Origin: Comamonadaceae bacterium
GTDB taxonomy: Bacteria > Pseudomonadota > Gammaproteobacteria > Burkholderiales > Burkholderiaceae_C
Length of the DNA: 64,000 bases
NCBI GenBank assembly: GCA_947479935.1
Contig: CANKBG010000010.1
Coordinates: forward strand, 18,460-82,459
Reading direction: 5' to 3'
Positions 63,000 to 64,000 of the stretch are shown here, one piece after another. The notes under the pieces were generated by a model. It saw only the letters and a list, made by a program, of their open reading frames with translations. It was not told where the DNA came from and made no database searches. Made by a program: the position numbers and the translations under genes. Position 1 is the first letter of the stretch, and every line of letters begins with the position of its first letter.

Positions 63000-63269
63000 T
63001 TAGATCGCAACAGCCTTTTCAACCAAACGGGTGGCAACCCAGTTTTTGGTTTTGGAAATTGGCTTGCTCTCGGTGATTTCAATCACGTCGCCCACGCCGT
63101 ATTGTCCGTTTTCGTCATGTGCGTGGTACTTGCTTGATTTGGCAACAATCTTGCCATACAAAGCATGCTTCACGCGACGCTCCACCAAAACCGTTACGGT
63201 TTTGGTACGCTTGTCGCTGACCACCTTGCCGATCAAGGTGCGCTTGAGGGATGTTTTAGCTTCCGTCAT
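63000..63269 (-). CDS. rpsQ: 30S ribosomal protein S17
   Basis: Primary 16S rRNA-binding protein, 89 residues. [20 protein letters not shown] and [19 protein letters not shown] then [11 protein letters not shown] are the family signature. The ATG at 63269 follows AAGGAG by five bases; the GTG two codons upstream is part of that region. Last gene of the operon in this genome: a terminator follows. Confidence 0.97.
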   Translation of the reverse strand: MTEAKTSLKRTLIGKVVSDKRTKTVTVLVERRVKHALYGKIVAKSSKYHAHDENGQYGVGDVIEITESKPISKTKNWVATRLVEKAVAI

Positions 63270-63278
63270 GGTCACTCC

Positions 63279-63473
63279 TTATTTGGCGGCTTGCTTTTGG
63301 GCAAGGATGGTTTTGGCTCGAGCGATGCTGCGGCGAGTTTCGTGCAGTTGGTTCGTGTTGCCGAGTTGCTGAGTGGCTTTTTGCATGCGCAAATTGAAAT
63401 GGGCCTTTTGCAAGTCCTTGATTTCTTTAGCCAAACCAGCTTCGTCTTGGTTACGCAGTTCAGTGGTGTTCAT
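63279..63473 (-). CDS. rpmC: 50S ribosomal protein L29
   Basis: Two-helix ribosomal protein of 64 residues, with LAKEIKDLQKAHFNLRMQKA and ARAKTILAQKQAAK. Located between rplP and rpsQ in the standard S10-operon order, 9 bases before rpsQ. Confidence 0.96.
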   Translation of the reverse strand: MNTTELRNQDEAGLAKEIKDLQKAHFNLRMQKATQQLGNTNQLHETRRSIARAKTILAQKQAAK

Positions 63474-63491
63474 TTTTTGAGTTCTCCTGAA

Positions 63492-63908
63492 TTACTGGCC
63501 AATCATGCGAGCGACAAAAGTCGTGCGCAAGGGCAGTTTGGCTGCGGCCAATTTAAACGCTTCACGGGCCAGTTGCTCTGGCACGCCCACGATTTCATAC
63601 AACACCTTACCGGGCTGAATTTCAGCCACATAGTACTCAGGGTTGCCCTTGCCGTTACCCATGCGAACCTCTGCAGGTTTTGTAGAGATTGGCTTGTCGG
63701 GGAACACACGAATCCAGATACGACCACCACGCTTCACGTGACGGGAAATCGCACGACGTGCGGCTTCAATCTGACGGGCCGTTAAACGGCCACGGTCGGT
63801 GGACTTCAAGCCGAAATCACCAAAAGCAACCGTGTTGCCACGGGTTGCGATGCCGGTGTTGCGGCCCTTTTGTTCCTTACGGAACTTTCTGCGAGCGGGT
63901 TGCAGCAT
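63492..63908 (-). CDS. rplP: 50S ribosomal protein L16
   Basis: Essential 50S protein near the peptidyl-transferase centre, 138 residues. [39 protein letters not shown] and [20 protein letters not shown] are diagnostic. GGAGAG precedes the ATG and overlaps the end of rpsC. Confidence 0.98.
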   Translation of the reverse strand: MLQPARRKFRKEQKGRNTGIATRGNTVAFGDFGLKSTDRGRLTARQIEAARRAISRHVKRGGRIWIRVFPDKPISTKPAEVRMGNGKGNPEYYVAEIQPGKVLYEIVGVPEQLAREAFKLAAAKLPLRTTFVARMIGQ

Positions 63909-63910
63909 GT

Positions 63911-64000
63911 TTACTCTCCTTTGGCACCGTCAGCTGCTGCAGCTGGCGCGACTACTTTACGTACGCGCTTAACGGTGGGTTTGACATCACCACCTGCTTC
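63911..64000 (-). CDS. rpsC: 30S ribosomal protein S3 (partial, C-terminal tail)
   Basis: The last 29 residues and stop codon are in the window (minus strand; the N-terminal part lies beyond base 64000). The tail [20 protein letters not shown] then AAADGAKGE is basic then Ala-rich, as in Burkholderiales S3, and its place two bases before rplP matches the S10 operon. Confidence 0.85.
   Translation of the reverse strand, partial: EAGGDVKPTVKRVRKVVAPAAAADGAKGE

Overview
The window looks like a chromosomal segment of a betaproteobacterium, most likely Burkholderiales, family Comamonadaceae (a Limnohabitans- or Rhodoferax-like freshwater bacterium is my guess from protein flavour; no search was run). 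It is gene-dense: about 76 protein genes and one tRNA, no gap without a gene longer than 300 bases, many 4-base ATGA start/stop overlaps, and several head-to-head gene pairs whose start codons touch or overlap. No insertion sequence, CRISPR array or prophage was recognised.

Layout. 1-9.9 kb: partial omega-amino-acid:pyruvate aminotransferase, purU, a lone glcD-like FAD oxidase, yggS, a PilT-type ATPase, a beta-hydroxyacid dehydrogenase, then the dolP-diaA-yraN/rsmI cluster. 9.0-18.4 kb: a long minus-strand homoprotocatechuate meta-cleavage operon, hpaR-hpaG1-hpaG2-hpaE-hpaD-hpaF-hpaH-hpaI, extended by a class II aldolase, a PanE-type reductase and an EamA permease. A perfect 16-bp palindrome lies in front of hpaR. 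18.4-26.4 kb: nitronate monooxygenase, radA, ilvE, a zinc-ribbon protein, an LPS-type glycosyltransferase, ampG, a Tat-exported M48 protease and a glyoxalase-II-like hydrolase.

26.5-30.8 kb is the most interesting part. It is a compact operon that encodes an HlyD/CvaA-type adaptor, a small CPBP/Abi-like membrane protein, a 71-residue peptide with a textbook double-glycine leader (MRNLSINELNEVQGG), and a C39-peptidase ABC exporter of the CvaB/LagD type. This reads as a class II microcin (bacteriocin) export locus with a CPBP-type candidate immunity protein. The precursor's mature part is anionic, has one Cys near its C-terminus, and resembles no microcin I know.

30.9-41.0 kb: a methyltransferase, xth/pyrE, gatCAB, and the cell-shape operon mreBCD-mrdA. 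41.0-44.3 kb: a small AT-rich secreted-protein gene, tRNA-Arg(CCG), cytochrome c5, a DUF2946-like protein, a YheT hydrolase and a SnoaL-like protein. 44.3-51.6 kb: the complete ATP synthase operon atpIBEFHAGDC, with a candidate promoter and a strong terminator. 51.6-58.5 kb: a CopD-like protein, ybeD-lipB-lipA, and a partial PTS (EIIA-HPr-EI) in an operon with an MFS permease and a lipoprotein. 58.5-62.9 kb: CaiB-type CoA transferase plus hydrolase, cytochrome c' and cytochrome b561 (divergent), a GNAT acetyltransferase and a Prx5-type peroxiredoxin. 62.9-64.0 kb: the end of the S10 ribosomal operon (rpsC-rplP-rpmC-rpsQ), closed by a terminator.

Together this is mostly housekeeping chromosome with two accessory blocks: the aromatic-acid degradation operon and the microcin-like locus.
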